A stretch of DNA of 64,000 nt from Apostichopus japonicus (lineage: Eukaryota; Echinodermata; Holothuroidea; Aspidochirotida; Stichopodidae): contig NC_092564.1 in assembly GCF_037975245.1 (NCBI RefSeq), forward strand, positions 18,254,484 through 18,318,483. The letters run 5' to 3'. Positions 24,082 to 39,000 of this stretch are shown here, piece by piece (within the stretch, counting starts at the first letter, position 1; each line of letters starts with the position of its first letter). The translations under genes and the position numbers were made by a program. The notes under the pieces are model-generated. The model did no database searches, had not been told where the DNA came from, and saw only the letters and a program-made list of their open reading frames with translations.

Positions 24082-27000
24082 TCACACAAAAGACTGCAAG
24101 AGAACAGACATGGAATCCAACTCGTCTCCAGATGCGTTTGAAAAACGTTCATTCAATCTGTGGACTTCTAAACATCCTTTTTCATCCCCTATCACCTGCA
24201 AACATGAAGAATAAAAAATGAAGGAAATGTTTATTTGATAACAAAAAGAGTTTACTTTACAAACAAACCAAAACAGATACATATCCAAAAAAGTCAAACT
24301 ATTTGCAGTTTTCATTAGAAAACAAAAGTAACTTAGATCAGATCATCTAATGTTCTTTTACTGGAGTTTATGATTATGATTATGATCTCATCTCTATAAA
24401 GACAAAATGTTCCAGAATGCAGATTTAGACTGAAATGCATCCACACCCTGGCTTCTATCTGCTCGAAGCAACAGGTGGCATCAGGAAACAGACATTCCCT
24501 AAATAAATAATTAGTCATTAAAAAAAAAGTACCAATATGATGGGAAACAGGCTGGAAAAATCTGTTTATTCCCAATATAAATATCATGCCTACATCACTG
24601 TCAGTATAGCAGATAAAAATAGAATTTAGCCCAATGAACACAAAAACCATGGATTTTAAATTGTGTTTGTCATCAAGGTTTGACAAGCTAACTGCATCGT
24701 TTGAGAGGGGAGGGGTGTGGAGGTGTTGGGGAGGTGAGATGAGGAGGGGAAGGGAATCGGACAAGGAAGGGAAAAAGAGACAAGGGAAAAGAGACAATGG
24801 AAAAGGAGAGAAGAAAGGAGGGGAATGGAGGAAAAACATGACAGGAGAAATTGGGAGGGGAGAAGCATCAGCATTTTCACTATAAAGAGTCCTATGGGAG
24901 GTGTAATGCAATATAAAATGTCACAAGTAATTGCAAACAGTTGCCTTAAGTCTTACCAACTCAGGTCTTCTACCGGGTCTCCCCATCGAAGAAGCTGAAT
25001 AATCATTAGAAACAGACAAGGAAGTCAATCTGCAAGAAAATAAACAAATATGACTCGTAACAGATCAAAAACAAAGTGCGAAAATTTTCTCACAACTTAC
25101 ACCTCAGGAATGATTTTCATAAATATACATCATTTTTTTTCTGGGGTTCATGAAAATATCATTCCAGGACATTATGAGTATGCTTACCTGCCGTTGTCAA
25201 ACTGCTCTGTTTTCACAGGGTTAGCGTCTCTCTCCAACAGAGACCAGACGTAGACTTTGGACGTGGAATCGGCCGTGTAAAAGACCGACGGTCGGCTATG
25301 TGACCAGGCGATAGAGGTCACCTCCATACCCATGGTGGAGTTAGGCCACGATAACAATGGTAACTCTACAGAAATGAATGTAGAAATATGTTTACATATA
25401 AAAGGATAATCATAACATTGATAGGTGTTAAATTGAGTCCAACAAAACTTGCATACCTTTTGGGTGCAGGTTGGTGTTTCTTTGTTAGTATCAGCCTGGA
25501 TGGACGGACGGACGGGGTCAACTATAGATTAAACCGTACATCAATTCCACACTTTAATTGTCAAGTCAGGTCACTAGAACTTTTGAAGTACTTTGTATAC
25601 TATAGAAGAACAGTTGAATTCTTTGTGTGTAATGTGTTTAACTGTTATACATGGGCCCAGCCATCTGCGCTAAATAGCCTAATATGACAAATTACAGAAA
25701 ACTACACACAAACTTTCAACAGACCAAAGAAAGAAGGAAAGAGATTAATCTCTGGTCATGTATTACTTATAAAAACAATAAACTAGTGTTATGCAAATGA
25801 ATTCAGCAAATGACTCACCGTACATGGTGCTATGTAACCTTATGGTACCATCGGCACAGGCCACCTGTTAGAATGATGTATCAAGGAGAAAGGTTAACAT
25901 CATCAATGACTTAATATAACGACAAAAATATTACAAATCATCTCAGATTAATGTATACTTTTTATAATAACGGAATGATGTATATAAACAGGGCTGACCA
26001 GAGGGAGGGGTACAGGAGGGGAAACATCCACATGGCCATGGGTTAATGAGAGGTCCTGGGGAAACTTTGAAGTGTACTGGGAAAATATGGAATAAACAAT
26101 CATGTATTAAATCTCATTTTCATAAAGTGTGACAAAAATGGAAGAGTGGTGACATTATTTATTCTCAGTGCCCAAGCAGGCTCACGCCACATCTGCTTAT
26201 AGAACTCTACAGTAATCTGAACCCATAGCAACATGTTAATTGCCCTCAATAATGCATTGTTCTAGTTTGATACCACTCGTAATTAGCAGTTAGTGATAGG
26301 TATGCCTGTAACGTATGCATGCAAAGTAGGCTTGAGCCTGGGTACCAAAGCTATGAAAGCCTCACAGCTAGCTAGGCCTAGGCTAAGTACTGACCAATGG
26401 TTGGTTGTATACTTAAAAAGTAAGTTACCTTTTCTCTGGGTGTTAAAAAATATTTTGTGACACAAATGCAGAGAAACTGATAGTTCACATTGAATTCATG
26501 AATATTGGTTGACGCATTTCAAAACATAATTTGCACCACACATTACTTTCAATAAATAGTTGTCCACAAAAAGGTCAAGTAAACTAAATACTAAAAAACT
26601 TTTTGTGTGAAAAACCGTTCATGAAGGCATTAAGATTACATTAAACTAACCAGAAAACAAGAAAGAGCGAAGGGTGAGAAATCCAGATGGGTTACTTCAA
26701 CCGGAACATCTGGATAAGAAGAAAGAAAATAAATAGATGGTAGCATGACCAGACAAATATTATACTATCAGGGTCGGGTAAACCCTGATAGAAAATAGAT
26801 GGTGGCATGATGGTGGCATTGCGGAGTATTAGCTCAGTGGTTAATGCCTGTGCCTTCCAATCATAAGGTCCCCGGTTCGAGTCACTCCAAGATTAATGGA
26901 TGTCGTCCAGTTACAGAGTTGTTGACAATTCATAATCATGGACGTTAAATGTGAATGTAAGAGACTGACTTCGGTCAGCTTGTGGCTTTGATAAGCCAAT

Positions 27001-30000
27001 GAGGCTTCTTCGCGAGTTTCTGCTTGCAGGAGGATCTAAAATACATACATACATATATGTATGTATGAGTATACTTACATGACCAGACAAATATCATACT
27101 GTCAGGGTCGAGTAACACCTAATATAACATAGGTGGTAGCATGACCAGACAAATATCGTATTGTCAGGGTCTGGGTAAACTCCTGATACGAAATAGATGG
27201 TGGCATGACAAGACTAATATCATACTGTCAGGGTCAAGTAAACCCTGATACAAAATAGATGGTTGCATGACATTATACTATCAGGGTCGGGTAAACCCTG
27301 GTACAAAATAGATGATGGCATGACGACTAATATCATACTATCAGGGTCAAGTATTTCCTAATGTAACATATATGGTAGCAAGACCAGACAAATATCGTCC
27401 TGTCAGGGTTGGGGTAAACCCTGATAAAACTTGATATGTAACAGTCATAACTAGCTAAACTAAACTAACCTACAAGATATGATGACACATCTGCTCATAG
27501 ATCATTGATATCATTCAATATGGAAACCAGAACCCCGAAAAAAGGCCACAAGTTAACTTTAATATGCCATGTGATGTCGTCTATATTTACCTCTCGGTAA
27601 ATCAAATCAAAACTTTGCAACAATTACATAATTGACATAATGAATGCAAATTAACATTTTATTCACTGACGAAAAAGCACTAATCATATCAATAGCATAA
27701 CAAGACTGACTGCAAAATTATAAACAATGTGAAAAGAATCAAAGACCAAAGGAATATTTGGCAAGAATGATATTAGAGCCGGTAACCTTGGGAGAAAGTT
27801 ATTACAAGGAAATGAATGATAGTCTTGAGTGAGGTTGTATGGAATAAATTTCGAATGGCTTGAATACTTTAATTAACGGATAATTAGAGTAATAGATTTA
27901 TCAGCTTACCATAGCTAGCTCTGAATATTTTAGGATAAACATTTTCATGATGTCGAGAAGCATGTAGAACAAATCCCTGTAAGGAAATAAAAAAGGAAAT
28001 AAATCAAATAAAACCTAGAGAAGCTTGTATGTATATTTAAAAATTGTTTGTAAATGTCATCAAATCTCTGTGAATTTCACTCTGTACTCTGATAACATTG
28101 CATTTTTTACTTTTCCACGTCTGTTAAAAATGCTAAAATGAAAGATGAAAAGTTACTAACCCTGTCTGTTCCAATGTAAAATTGATTAGGATCTTGAGGG
28201 TTAAGCTGCACACAGATAGTTTTAAAATTGCTAGTTATGCTCGGAAATCTGAAATTTGAAAACGATAAACGAGGTAAAAACAAAAGCGGTAAACAGTAGC
28301 AACAATTGTACACAGCTGAGCATAATGAATTAATCTCAATACATTTGTATTAATACAAACAATTACTTTCAAGATTTTTGAACGTAACAAAATAAGTAGC
28401 ATGAAATTCATTTCAGGGAGTCATGGAAACTAATGTGACTATAGAAACTTGGTCTTTCAGACAAAAGCTGGTCATTGAAAATGGTGTCAAATGACTGAGG
28501 TTTTTGCCTTCCATAAGCATGATGGCCAATCAGGTAATATTATTATAAATTTTTTTATAAATACACAACTTTTGCAGTATATTCAAGGATCGGCATGAAT
28601 TTATTAAGATAATTGACAAAAACTGGAGAATAATTCCAACTCACCTGGTAGGTGTATTAAGAGAGATTGAAGAGCTCCATATAAGCTTGACTCTCCCTCC
28701 TGGCACTAAACCTGAACAACGATAAACAAAAATCAGTATAGAAAGTAAACAAATATCTGAGTTTAAACTTTGCAAAAGAATAATGGATGTAGTTATTTTT
28801 TTTTCTTTATACATAAGTATTTGAAAGTGCCTTTTTTGCCTTTAGTCAATAATTTGATCACACCTGTACAGAATTTTGCAAAATAAGACTGCAATTGATC
28901 ATATCAATAGCATCCATCTAGAATTTTGCACAAAATGAAGGGTTAACGATAAAGTATTAATTGACAGATTTGAATAAATTCTCAACAGTTTGTTGCCCAG
29001 ACACTTAAGAAATTTACACAAATATTTGATAATAGTATTGCCATACATCTCAGTACAACAACATGTTGCTTATATGAGTATAAGGAGTTTTAAAGTTAGT
29101 TTTAAGGAGTTTAAAACTTTAAAAGAGTTAAAAAAAGTTTAAAAAAAGTTTTTAAAAGTTTTTAAAACATTTTTCAAAAGAGTTTAAAGCTTAAAAGAGT
29201 TTAAAGTTATACTATACATATAACTTATATGAGTATACGGAGTTTAAAGTATAGATTTTGTTTATACTTGATTCTTAACTTTGTTCTTTTCTGAAAGTGA
29301 CTAAGGTCAAGAGGTCACATACCTAACTCTGATTCAGATCCTGCTTGGCTGGTCTTTGCTATTTCTAGAACAACCTAACGAGACAATGCAGAGGGGTTAA
29401 AAGTGTTAAAAACATTAAAAAAAAATAAAGAATACAATATGAAGATTTTCATATAGACTTGCATTTAAGTTATTTACTTTGTGACATAGAAGAGAATTCA
29501 TACAGGTGCAAAGGTCAAAGGATGTCTCAATGTGAAGTGTTCTCTGAGTACAATAGTTTCTATCCTAGGACTATAAAAGACTGAAATACTCAATCCTTGG
29601 CCGTTAAGGAGAGCCCTAGCCTTGAGGTGTTTAAAACAAGATTGCCCAGGCATTGTTACTAGCACTGCTGTGCTGCGTACCAACATCCTCGTTGTGATAC
29701 CCGTGAGAGGGGTTTTAAACGAGTACTTAACAGAAACAACATTCTTTCAGAGGACCCAGGTTTCCGACACTTACCAAAAATATTTGTCAGTTAACGGCTG
29801 GACAATTTATTCAAGAACACACTAATTATTAGACATGCTTTTATTACTGATGTGCAAAGTTGACGGTGAGGTTGAGGATGAGGTTGAGGTATATGCTCTG
29901 GAGGAGATCAAAGTCACTTGATGAGAGTCTGAAGTAACTCAATATATATGCAAAAGTGATACATGATTCCAGCAATGTTTTAGTTCATTTCAACAGTCTT

Positions 30001-33000
30001 GATAAGCAGTAATACTGAATGAAGAAAAATTAGTATGGCCACGGACTTACCCAAAAATAAATGACTCCGGTCTCTTCTAAGGAGGCGAGCTGGAATGAAG
30101 TATCAGATCCTGTGGATTGAGTGAAATAGATGACATTATTATCAATCGTATTACAGGTTAGGTTTATCAACATGTTAAAGACTAAATCACCTCTCTATGA
30201 CATCAGCATGATTATTTATGACAAAATCACTATTTTTGAAAATAACTCCATGGCCCAAACAACAACCTTAAGTTATTGTGAGTAAAGACCCAAACTAAAA
30301 ATTACCAGGCCAGTTTTGCAAATTTTGTCAAACTGAGTCAACATTTGTGAAAATTGTGTTAATTACTAAATAATTGTGTTCAACAACAGGGGCTAGGTCC
30401 AATATGACCAGTTGGAAGATTTAGCTTTATTTAATTGGCACATAAATGAGTTAATTAATGAGCCTTATTGATAACAACGTTTCCAGTCTAGGGAATAAAT
30501 TTAGTAAGAAATAAATCTGAAAATTCTTTGCTGATATTTTCAAACCATTTTCTGCTGGTCAATTTGCATAAATTGTGGTCTATTTTTGAAGCATGTTTGT
30601 TCTTAAAGATGCCAAAGTAATCTTCAATATATTAAAAGTAATTTGCCAGAAGCAACTGATGAGAATAAGAAGTTTTGTATATTTACTGCAATTGACAGTT
30701 CACAGAATTGTTTATAAAAATAAAAATAAAATAAAACTGTTAGCAAACGGCTTATCCACTAAAGAGCCTGTGTAAGAGAATTATTTATACATGGTCGTGC
30801 ATATACTAACCTATTTGTGGCTCTTGCGGCATGGATGCCCTTAAATTGTCCTCAGCTGTTACTATGGGTAAAATCGCCACCACACTGCTGTTGTGTGACT
30901 CCTCGGTCAAGATGCCGTCGGTGCAGAAGGTGGGTACCCTCACCAACCAGGAGGTACCATCCACTAGATGATGACAGTGCATATTTGAGGGTTCCCTCAA
31001 GTCCCATATAACCAAGGAACCATCCACCTAATATCCAAAAGTAACAACAACAAAAAATGATAAAATCAAATGAGCAGGGATGTGACGGTAAATGAAAACC
31101 TATGGTCACCAAATTTTTGGGGTGCGATCCCAAAGTTTGGGGTGCAATCCCAAAGTTTGGGGTGTGATTCCAAAGTTTGGGGCACGATCCCAAAGTTTGG
31201 GGCACAAGCCCAAAGTTTGGGGCACGAGCCCAAAGTTATTTCTGTTATTAATTTAGTCCCTCATTGCAGAAACAAGACAGTCAAGGGGTTAATATAAAAA
31301 AAAAAATTAAAAAGTAACAACAGTCTTCATATTATTGTACAGATGTGTTTCTCTTACCGTTCCTGCAAAGACCATCGTAGCTTTCATTGGACTCCAAGAG
31401 CAACACTTGGGCTGAGAGCGGCAACTTAATATTCTGGAGGTTAAAGAAAAAGATCGGGGCTATGGAAAATATCTCAAATAAAGTGAAGTCTCAGAGTCAT
31501 CGCAAGTTAAATGCCATGTCAAGAATCCAACTATGACATCTGTGTGAATGTCATTCTTGAAGTTTTAACGTAACAGGAAAGATTGGCTCTTAATTTTTAC
31601 AATGACAGTGGCTTTCCTTCAAATTTCAACATTATTTATTACAACATTTAAAAAATAATTAAACCCAAAAATTACTTATTATAATTTTTTTTAGGAAAGA
31701 TTTAGTCACCATCTGATTCTGAAGGTACAATGCAGCTTCTTGCGAGTATAACACAAAAGTTAGTTTTCTATTATGCAAGCACAGTTAAATACACAAAGTT
31801 ATATTACTGCTATGTATTAATATATACACTTGAGGTGGCTCATGTTCCAGACATTTAATATATATATGTAAATTAATACACAGACAGACAGACATACAGA
31901 GCTATGCTGCATCATACTATTTATGTTAAGATGAGTAATTTATTGTTCCAAAGTTTTAATGCCTTTGCTAGCAAACAGAGAGACTGACGTTAAACAGAGC
32001 TATAAAGTATTAACTTCCATGCTTTGTTATAGGCCATGCATTCATATTCCAGACTTTTAATAATAATAATACTAAATGCAATTTATATAGCGCCAATATC
32101 CAGAGGCAAACCAATGCTCAGTGGCGCTAGACCTCAGGGAAGGCAGTCAAAAATAGATAAGGTTTGAGTCTGTTTTTGAAAATGTTAATGTTGGTTGACT
32201 TGATGTGCAGTGGAAGTGAGTCACAAAGAGTAGGAGCGGCATTCGAAAACGATCGTTGACCAAATGACTTGAGCTTCCACTTAGGTACATGGAGCAGTAG
32301 CTGATTTGAGGATCAGAGAGAGCGGGTGGTGGTCTTCCGACTGATCATGCTACTCATGTATTCTGGTGCTAATCCATGCAGGGCTTTATAAAGTATGTGA
32401 GCAGGATGATCTTGAAGTTGATCCTGTAGGAAACAGGTATGTGAACATTGTGTTCACAACATTGTGTTCATAATGTGAACATTGTGTTAGCATACAGACG
32501 TATAAAACAGTACAATATCTTACTTCTGTGGCTGAGAGGGGTCATTAATGTTCCACACACACAGTAAACCTCTGTTGCAAAGTGGGCTTTTGTCAACTGG
32601 CTGTTAAACAAGCATAACAAATGTTATAACATTAAATCATTCAAAGAAGCTTAACATTCCAGTTGTCATTTACGAATCCTGTGCATTTCAAACTACGTAA
32701 AGTTGCGGCCAATGCGAAGATTCCAAAATGTGATCATTTCACACACATTCTGTCCACTAATTGCAGATGCTGCACCCTTAGTCTTAATTTATTATCATAG
32801 TTGTGTGCAATGTTAATTGTAATCCTTGGATAAAACATTACAATAATAATATTATTAATTTGTATTTAATATTATATAATAATGATCATATTAATAGTAT
32901 TATTAATTTCATTATTAATAATAACTAATATATTATAACCAATTATTATTTTATTTTTTATTTTTTTTGTAATGATATTTATACAAAAGAACACAAAGAT

Positions 33001-36000
33001 TCAACAAAGTTAACAGAATTGGTAACAAAAATGAAGAAAACTTTAATAACTAGGATTGGATTGAGCATCATCAATACTGTCACCAAGGAAGTATTCAACC
33101 TGTGTTTTTTTTTGGTTTTATGTTTTTGCTACAAAAATTAATTTAGCAGGCTGCGCATATATGTGCACTGAGAAAAATGGAACCATACATCAATACTACA
33201 TTTTTCTGTTGTACCCCTTTAACCAGTAGTAGTTAATATTTCAAATAATTGTTGCGACGATGGTAACTTACAACTTTCATATCTCCATATAGTGCCAGGA
33301 GGAGATGTGTCTGAATTGGATGGACATGAACTTGGAGAATTGAACGTGCTAAAAGACAAAATATGTAGATAATAAACTGGAATGTGATTTACTTACAGAC
33401 ATTTTACGAGGCAAAGTCTTACAAGACGTGTGACGAATAAGGCTCGGATTATTTATAATTGCTGATATTAGCAAAAATACCTAGACCACTCTATGTGATA
33501 TGATATGATATGATACACACGGAGTGTTAGCTCAGTGGTTAACGCCGATGCCTTCCAATCATAAGGTCCCCGGTTCGAGTCACTCCAAGATTAATGTATG
33601 TCGTCCAGTTACAGAGTTGTTGACAATTGACAATTCATAATCATGGACGTTAAATATGAATGTAAGAGACTGACTTCGGTGAGCTTGCGGCTTTGATAAG
33701 CCAATGATGGCTTCTTCGTGAGTTCCTGCTTGCAGGAGGATCTAAAATACATACATACATACATACATACACGCATACATATTTAAATACACTGTTAGCC
33801 AGGAAGAGAAACAAAAAGAGAAACAAAAAGAAGAGAACTGAAATATTTTCAATATACTTAAATATTTATACTTATTTATAACCTTCTAGATAGGTTAATA
33901 CAATGACAACTGCTTAATATTCCAGTATAATTAGTGATTTAAAGATGTAACCTGTGTACAAGTGCAGACCCAGGGAAATGTGTGGGTGTATATCCGCCAT
34001 CTACCCCAGTCCCTTTCAACATCACACAAAAATTCAAAAGAAGCTATTAGCAAAATCTTACACTTAGACCTACTTAAAGACAGACATATTCTTTATTGTC
34101 AACATATGTCTCAGAATCACCATTTGATGTCTAACATAATATTTTTAACTTTTCCTAGAGGAACCCCCCCCCCCCTCTTCTCTACATGGGTGTCAGCTTG
34201 AACAACTCCAGGGACATTGGTTGGATTATGACATTGCTACAAACTTTCTAGGTTGGAGCAGGGAGCCTTGGTTACAGCTCCCTGGTTGGAGTTGTGGCAT
34301 TTCTAATTACTGTGTATTTACATGGTATGAAATGTGACATTGCTAATTACTGTGCATTTGCATGGTACAAAATGTGGCATTGCTACTTACTATGTATTTG
34401 CATGGAATGAAATATGACATTGCTAGAAACTATACATTTACTGAGTTGAAGGTATGACATTGCTAGAAACTATAGATTTGCCTTGTTGAATATACTGTAT
34501 GACATTGCTAATAACTACTGCATATACTTTCAATGTTGCTAGTATTGCTATATATAACATTGGTAATTTCTACGTACTCTCAGTCTCCCAAAAAATGGAA
34601 AAACAATAATAACCACTCTTCAAAGTTTTTAAAGGAGGTGAGATATTACACTATTCTAATGTTCTACATAAGATTCAAACTTGACTTCCACTTGTCAACT
34701 ATTAAAACTGCACAAAGGTACTCTTTCTTACCAAAGATTTGACAGTTTTTTACCTGAAATTTCTATCACATTTCCATCAATTTTCAAAATTAAGGTGTCT
34801 TACTTTTAAGGAATGGTAATCCTGGTTTGAGTTGAGTGTAACCTTCGCTGAATACGATGCTCCTCTGGTTACTCTGAAGAGCTCCTCCATCATGTTCTGC
34901 TCTGCTCTCCTCCAGTAATACTACCATTAGCTGAGAGCAGTTTGAAATAATAAGAGCATCGATTAAAAAAAAAAAAATCAAAGAAATATTTGATAGATCA
35001 GCTACCGGGTGATGCAAATATTTGATTTGCTGTCTAAAAAGATTATGGCAATTTCATCTGTCATTACTTTGCTCTCCTCCCATATAAAGATTCATAATTA
35101 ATCTTAGATTACATGAATATGAATACTATAGAGCTGGATGTCCCAACAGGCAACCTGTGGGCCCAATCGGACCGAAGAATTCCAATCCGGCCCATGAGAA
35201 GAATAAAATCAACCCAAGGAATCTTACAAAAATTGGGTACGGTTGACCTCCAAGGCCAGAGCCTTCCTAGAGGGTTGCCTTTTTTGTTCAATACCATAGA
35301 CTGAAGGGTCAACACTCTTCAAGTGACTAGATCAGGTCCCAGCAAGAATCTGTCATGATTCATTATCAACTTATCTGAACAACAAACCCCCAAAATTACT
35401 TATCTCATTATTGACAGTGGGATGGATTTCGGGTTTTTTTTTCTTTTTTTGTTGCTAGGCAATTATTTCGATTCATCGTTCATCTCACCTGACTAGCAGC
35501 TTCCAAGAACTGTGTTAATTTCAGTGATGAAGCCTCCTGGTTAACATTTAGGTCAAACTCATCGTCTGAGGTCTCTCCGTCGCCTAGCAACAATATGAAA
35601 GGGAGGGAAATGAAGAATATACACTGAACGCAAGTGTTCAGATATCAATCATGACGATTTCCGAAAAAATATCACAATCAAAAATTATCTTACTACGATC
35701 CACAAATCGTCTTCTTCAACATTTAATGAATCTCATAAACTTTTGGCTAAATTTGCTTCTACGTTGTGTACTGAGAAAGGTGTTAGGTAATCCATGGTTA
35801 CAAAATTTGAAAAAAATATTGTAAAATAAAGTCTTGTTGTTAAATCATTTGTAAATTTGTTAAATGATATAACTCTGCTATTTCATCTTAACCTTCTTAA
35901 GTATAATCTTAGATTCCTACCTCCGCAGCATTGAACCCCTTCTGCCGGATGCTGACACCATTTATCGCAGTTTTCAATTTCTTCCGTTTGTGTATCTCTC

Positions 36001-39000
36001 TCCAGATTGTCATCATTACATTGTACAATAGCCTATAGAGGAGGACAATAAATGGTCATCATGTGATATTAATATAATCATATTATTTCATTCAAATCAG
36101 TTATGAGAAAGCTTGTTATATTTATGGTCGGTACCAGGCTTGTAGTTTAAGTACAACAGCATGAGTACCTGTACAATGAGTACACGTGAGTACAGTTTAC
36201 CTTGGTTTGAGTAATGGTATCAGTACAAATCTCTAGAAACCCAAGTATGAGTAGTCTTGCATTAGTTCCTAAACTACTATTGATGACGCCCCATGTACCA
36301 GTACAAGTACATATATCCGCAAGGCCAATTTAAAGCCTCTAGAAACACAAGCATTAGTATGGAAGTCTTGCATTAGTTCCTAAACTACTATTGATGATGC
36401 CCCATGTACCAGTACAAGAACACACATCCACAAGTCCAATTTCAAGCAAGCTAGCTATCTAGCTTGATCTTGCAAATATGCTAGGATTCAAGTATGAGCA
36501 CAGACTGACAACAAGTCTGATAGCAATACCTACCTACCTTCAATACACTTTAAAACAAACGAAGGTTACCTAGTCGTCAAGATTAATATATCTTGGTCTT
36601 TTATTTAATGAAATGCATACTTTTTCTACTTCTTAAGATGAGAAGGACACTTTTACCTGTACTAATCCCATCCCTTTCCCCACATCCCCCCTCCGATCCT
36701 CCGTAAATCTTACCTGAGTGGTATCGGATCTCCCAAAGTGCTGAATGAAACGTTCATAGTCCTTGACGGGGGGCATATCGAAGAGGTCGAAGGACACCGT
36801 ATCTAGTTCTATCAGTTTCATCAATTCTTGTCCTCTCTTCTTGGTTCTCTCTGCCACGCTGTTGCTTATCTGCCGTTGCTTGGCGGCCACAAAGTTTATA
36901 AAGGTCTTTCTGGTCGACGTGGTCGGTCGTGTCGAGCCTACGAAGAATTTTGAGAGAAGGATACAGTCACCTTGAAATCAGACACAGCAATTGTATCAGT
37001 ATAGTGAACAAAGACTTTCATATAATTTGAGCGATGGCATATACTCATGCCCTACCCTCCCCACCCCCCCCCCCACCACCAACCCTACCTACAACAAGAA
37101 GGAAGGCAGCATAAGAATGAACAAGAAACAGAAGAGAATTAGCACTAAATTGTTAGCATACTTTCAAAGAACAAAGAAAATTTTGGTTACAGAGGTTTTT
37201 CAACCCAGTGGACACAGATGCCAAAGAGATGAACTTTGCTCTCATGGTATATGAATATACCTTATTCACCATTTCTTTGTGAGGGGTGCACACAACAATC
37301 CACAGAACCATGCTTACCGTACGGTCAAGGATCATACTGTTTCAATCTATCAACCCTGACAAAAACGATATCAAATTTTATACTTTTTTTATACACATGA
37401 TAGAAAATAAACTGAAGAGTTGTGTACAAGCAAGGACTAAAAATCCTTTAAAAGAGAACACAGATATTGGAAAAAATATAAACCTACCTCCTGAAGACTG
37501 TCCAATTGAAAAGCCAGTATCCTGTGAATAAGAAAGGGGAAAATATATGAAAAACAGGAAAGAAACATGTAATGAACTAATAATAATATATTTCTAATAT
37601 TATTAATTTAAATTTTTTAACAATATATATTATAAATTGATTGCATAGATATTAAATTTGAAAACTATGAACTAACCTTGTTCTGTTGATGTGATGAAAA
37701 TAACTAAAGTTAAGAATTTCAAGTGGATCTAAGGATGGGTCACAGGATACATTGATAATCTCAGTAATCAATGGCTTGATTTCCTGAACTTCTATATGCT
37801 GGTATAACCTTACAAAATAACAGTACTAACAGCAATTATGCCCACTAACTTAATTACAATATAACTGTAATTGTGCAAAAGCATATTTTTAAATTGTGTA
37901 TCATCCTGTCGTTGGTCAACAAAATGTGGTCACTATGCTGCTCCTGGTTACCTCTTGAAAGACGCATTTTCTGCCGGGCTACCCTGCTACTTTTTGTACC
38001 ACGGGTACACACCAAATCTGGTATTAGAGCCATCAGCCTTCAGAGGGCCAAAGCTTTGGAATTCCCTTGTTATCCCTATCCACAAGTTTGACAACATTGA
38101 TAGATTCAAAGGTCACCTTTTCTAATAGGGTTGAATTTTATAATAAGGTTAATATGTAAATGTCATCTCGGCATAGATAGAAGGTGGGCTATACAAATAC
38201 CTTTTTCTATCTGTCTGTCTATCAAGACATTTGCATACATTATATAAGATTATAATCCTTTCAAATTTGGCACCTACAACTATTCAGTCCTCCAACACTC
38301 TGCTCATGACTGGACTTAAGTGACCAGATGCAACTGTTCACTTTTTGTTAGTAATATCCGAATGCGTTTGGTAAAATTTTAATTGACCAAGCACACAACA
38401 CTACTTAAAGCCACTTTTGAGGAAACCACCGAGTCAAACTGCCTTTTTAATTTAAAGTAAATCGATTTATTTGAAGTCACTCACCCTCCCACTGAGAGAA
38501 GACGCTCGATTCTCCGCCTCCATTGCCTGTCTCAACTCAGCCAGAGTCGAATCATCCTGCCAAACATTTTGAAAGTGAAAGAAAAAAGGTTAAACGATGA
38601 ACCTATGAAAGTAAGGTAACCAACCACTGCAAATGAAACTCTTTGTGAATTAAGATTCCTTACAATATGAAAAAAACTTTAATTAAGCTAGAAATTTTCT
38701 AGCTTAATTGTCAAATGGTTGAAAATTGAAAGATTTCTTTACAAACAAAGTGTGTGTAATAAATATGCTAACCTATCCAGATCTTAAACTCTGCCATTTT
38801 AGGATAGGAGAGGAACAAACAAACTACTTCACCCATCACTCAACAGAAAAACAAAACTAGTGCAAATGATATGACTTACAGGTTTGGTACATAGAGAAAA
38901 TACAGATGCAACACAGCTCACATTCAAATTGAAATGAGAAGAGATACAAGGGATACCATAAGCATGAGGTCATTAATGGCTTATTGTATTCACAGACATT

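Noticed and set aside
26821-26895. tRNA gene, suggested by the A- and B-box-like sequence
   Set aside because: No acceptor stem can be formed, and the same unit with a common body and tail occurs three times, so it is a SINE head.
35115-35300. Possible transposon copy in a GC-richer patch (GAGCTGGATGTCCCAACAGG)
   Set aside because: It has the look of a dispersed repeat, but no inverted ends, target duplication or second copy was found in the window.
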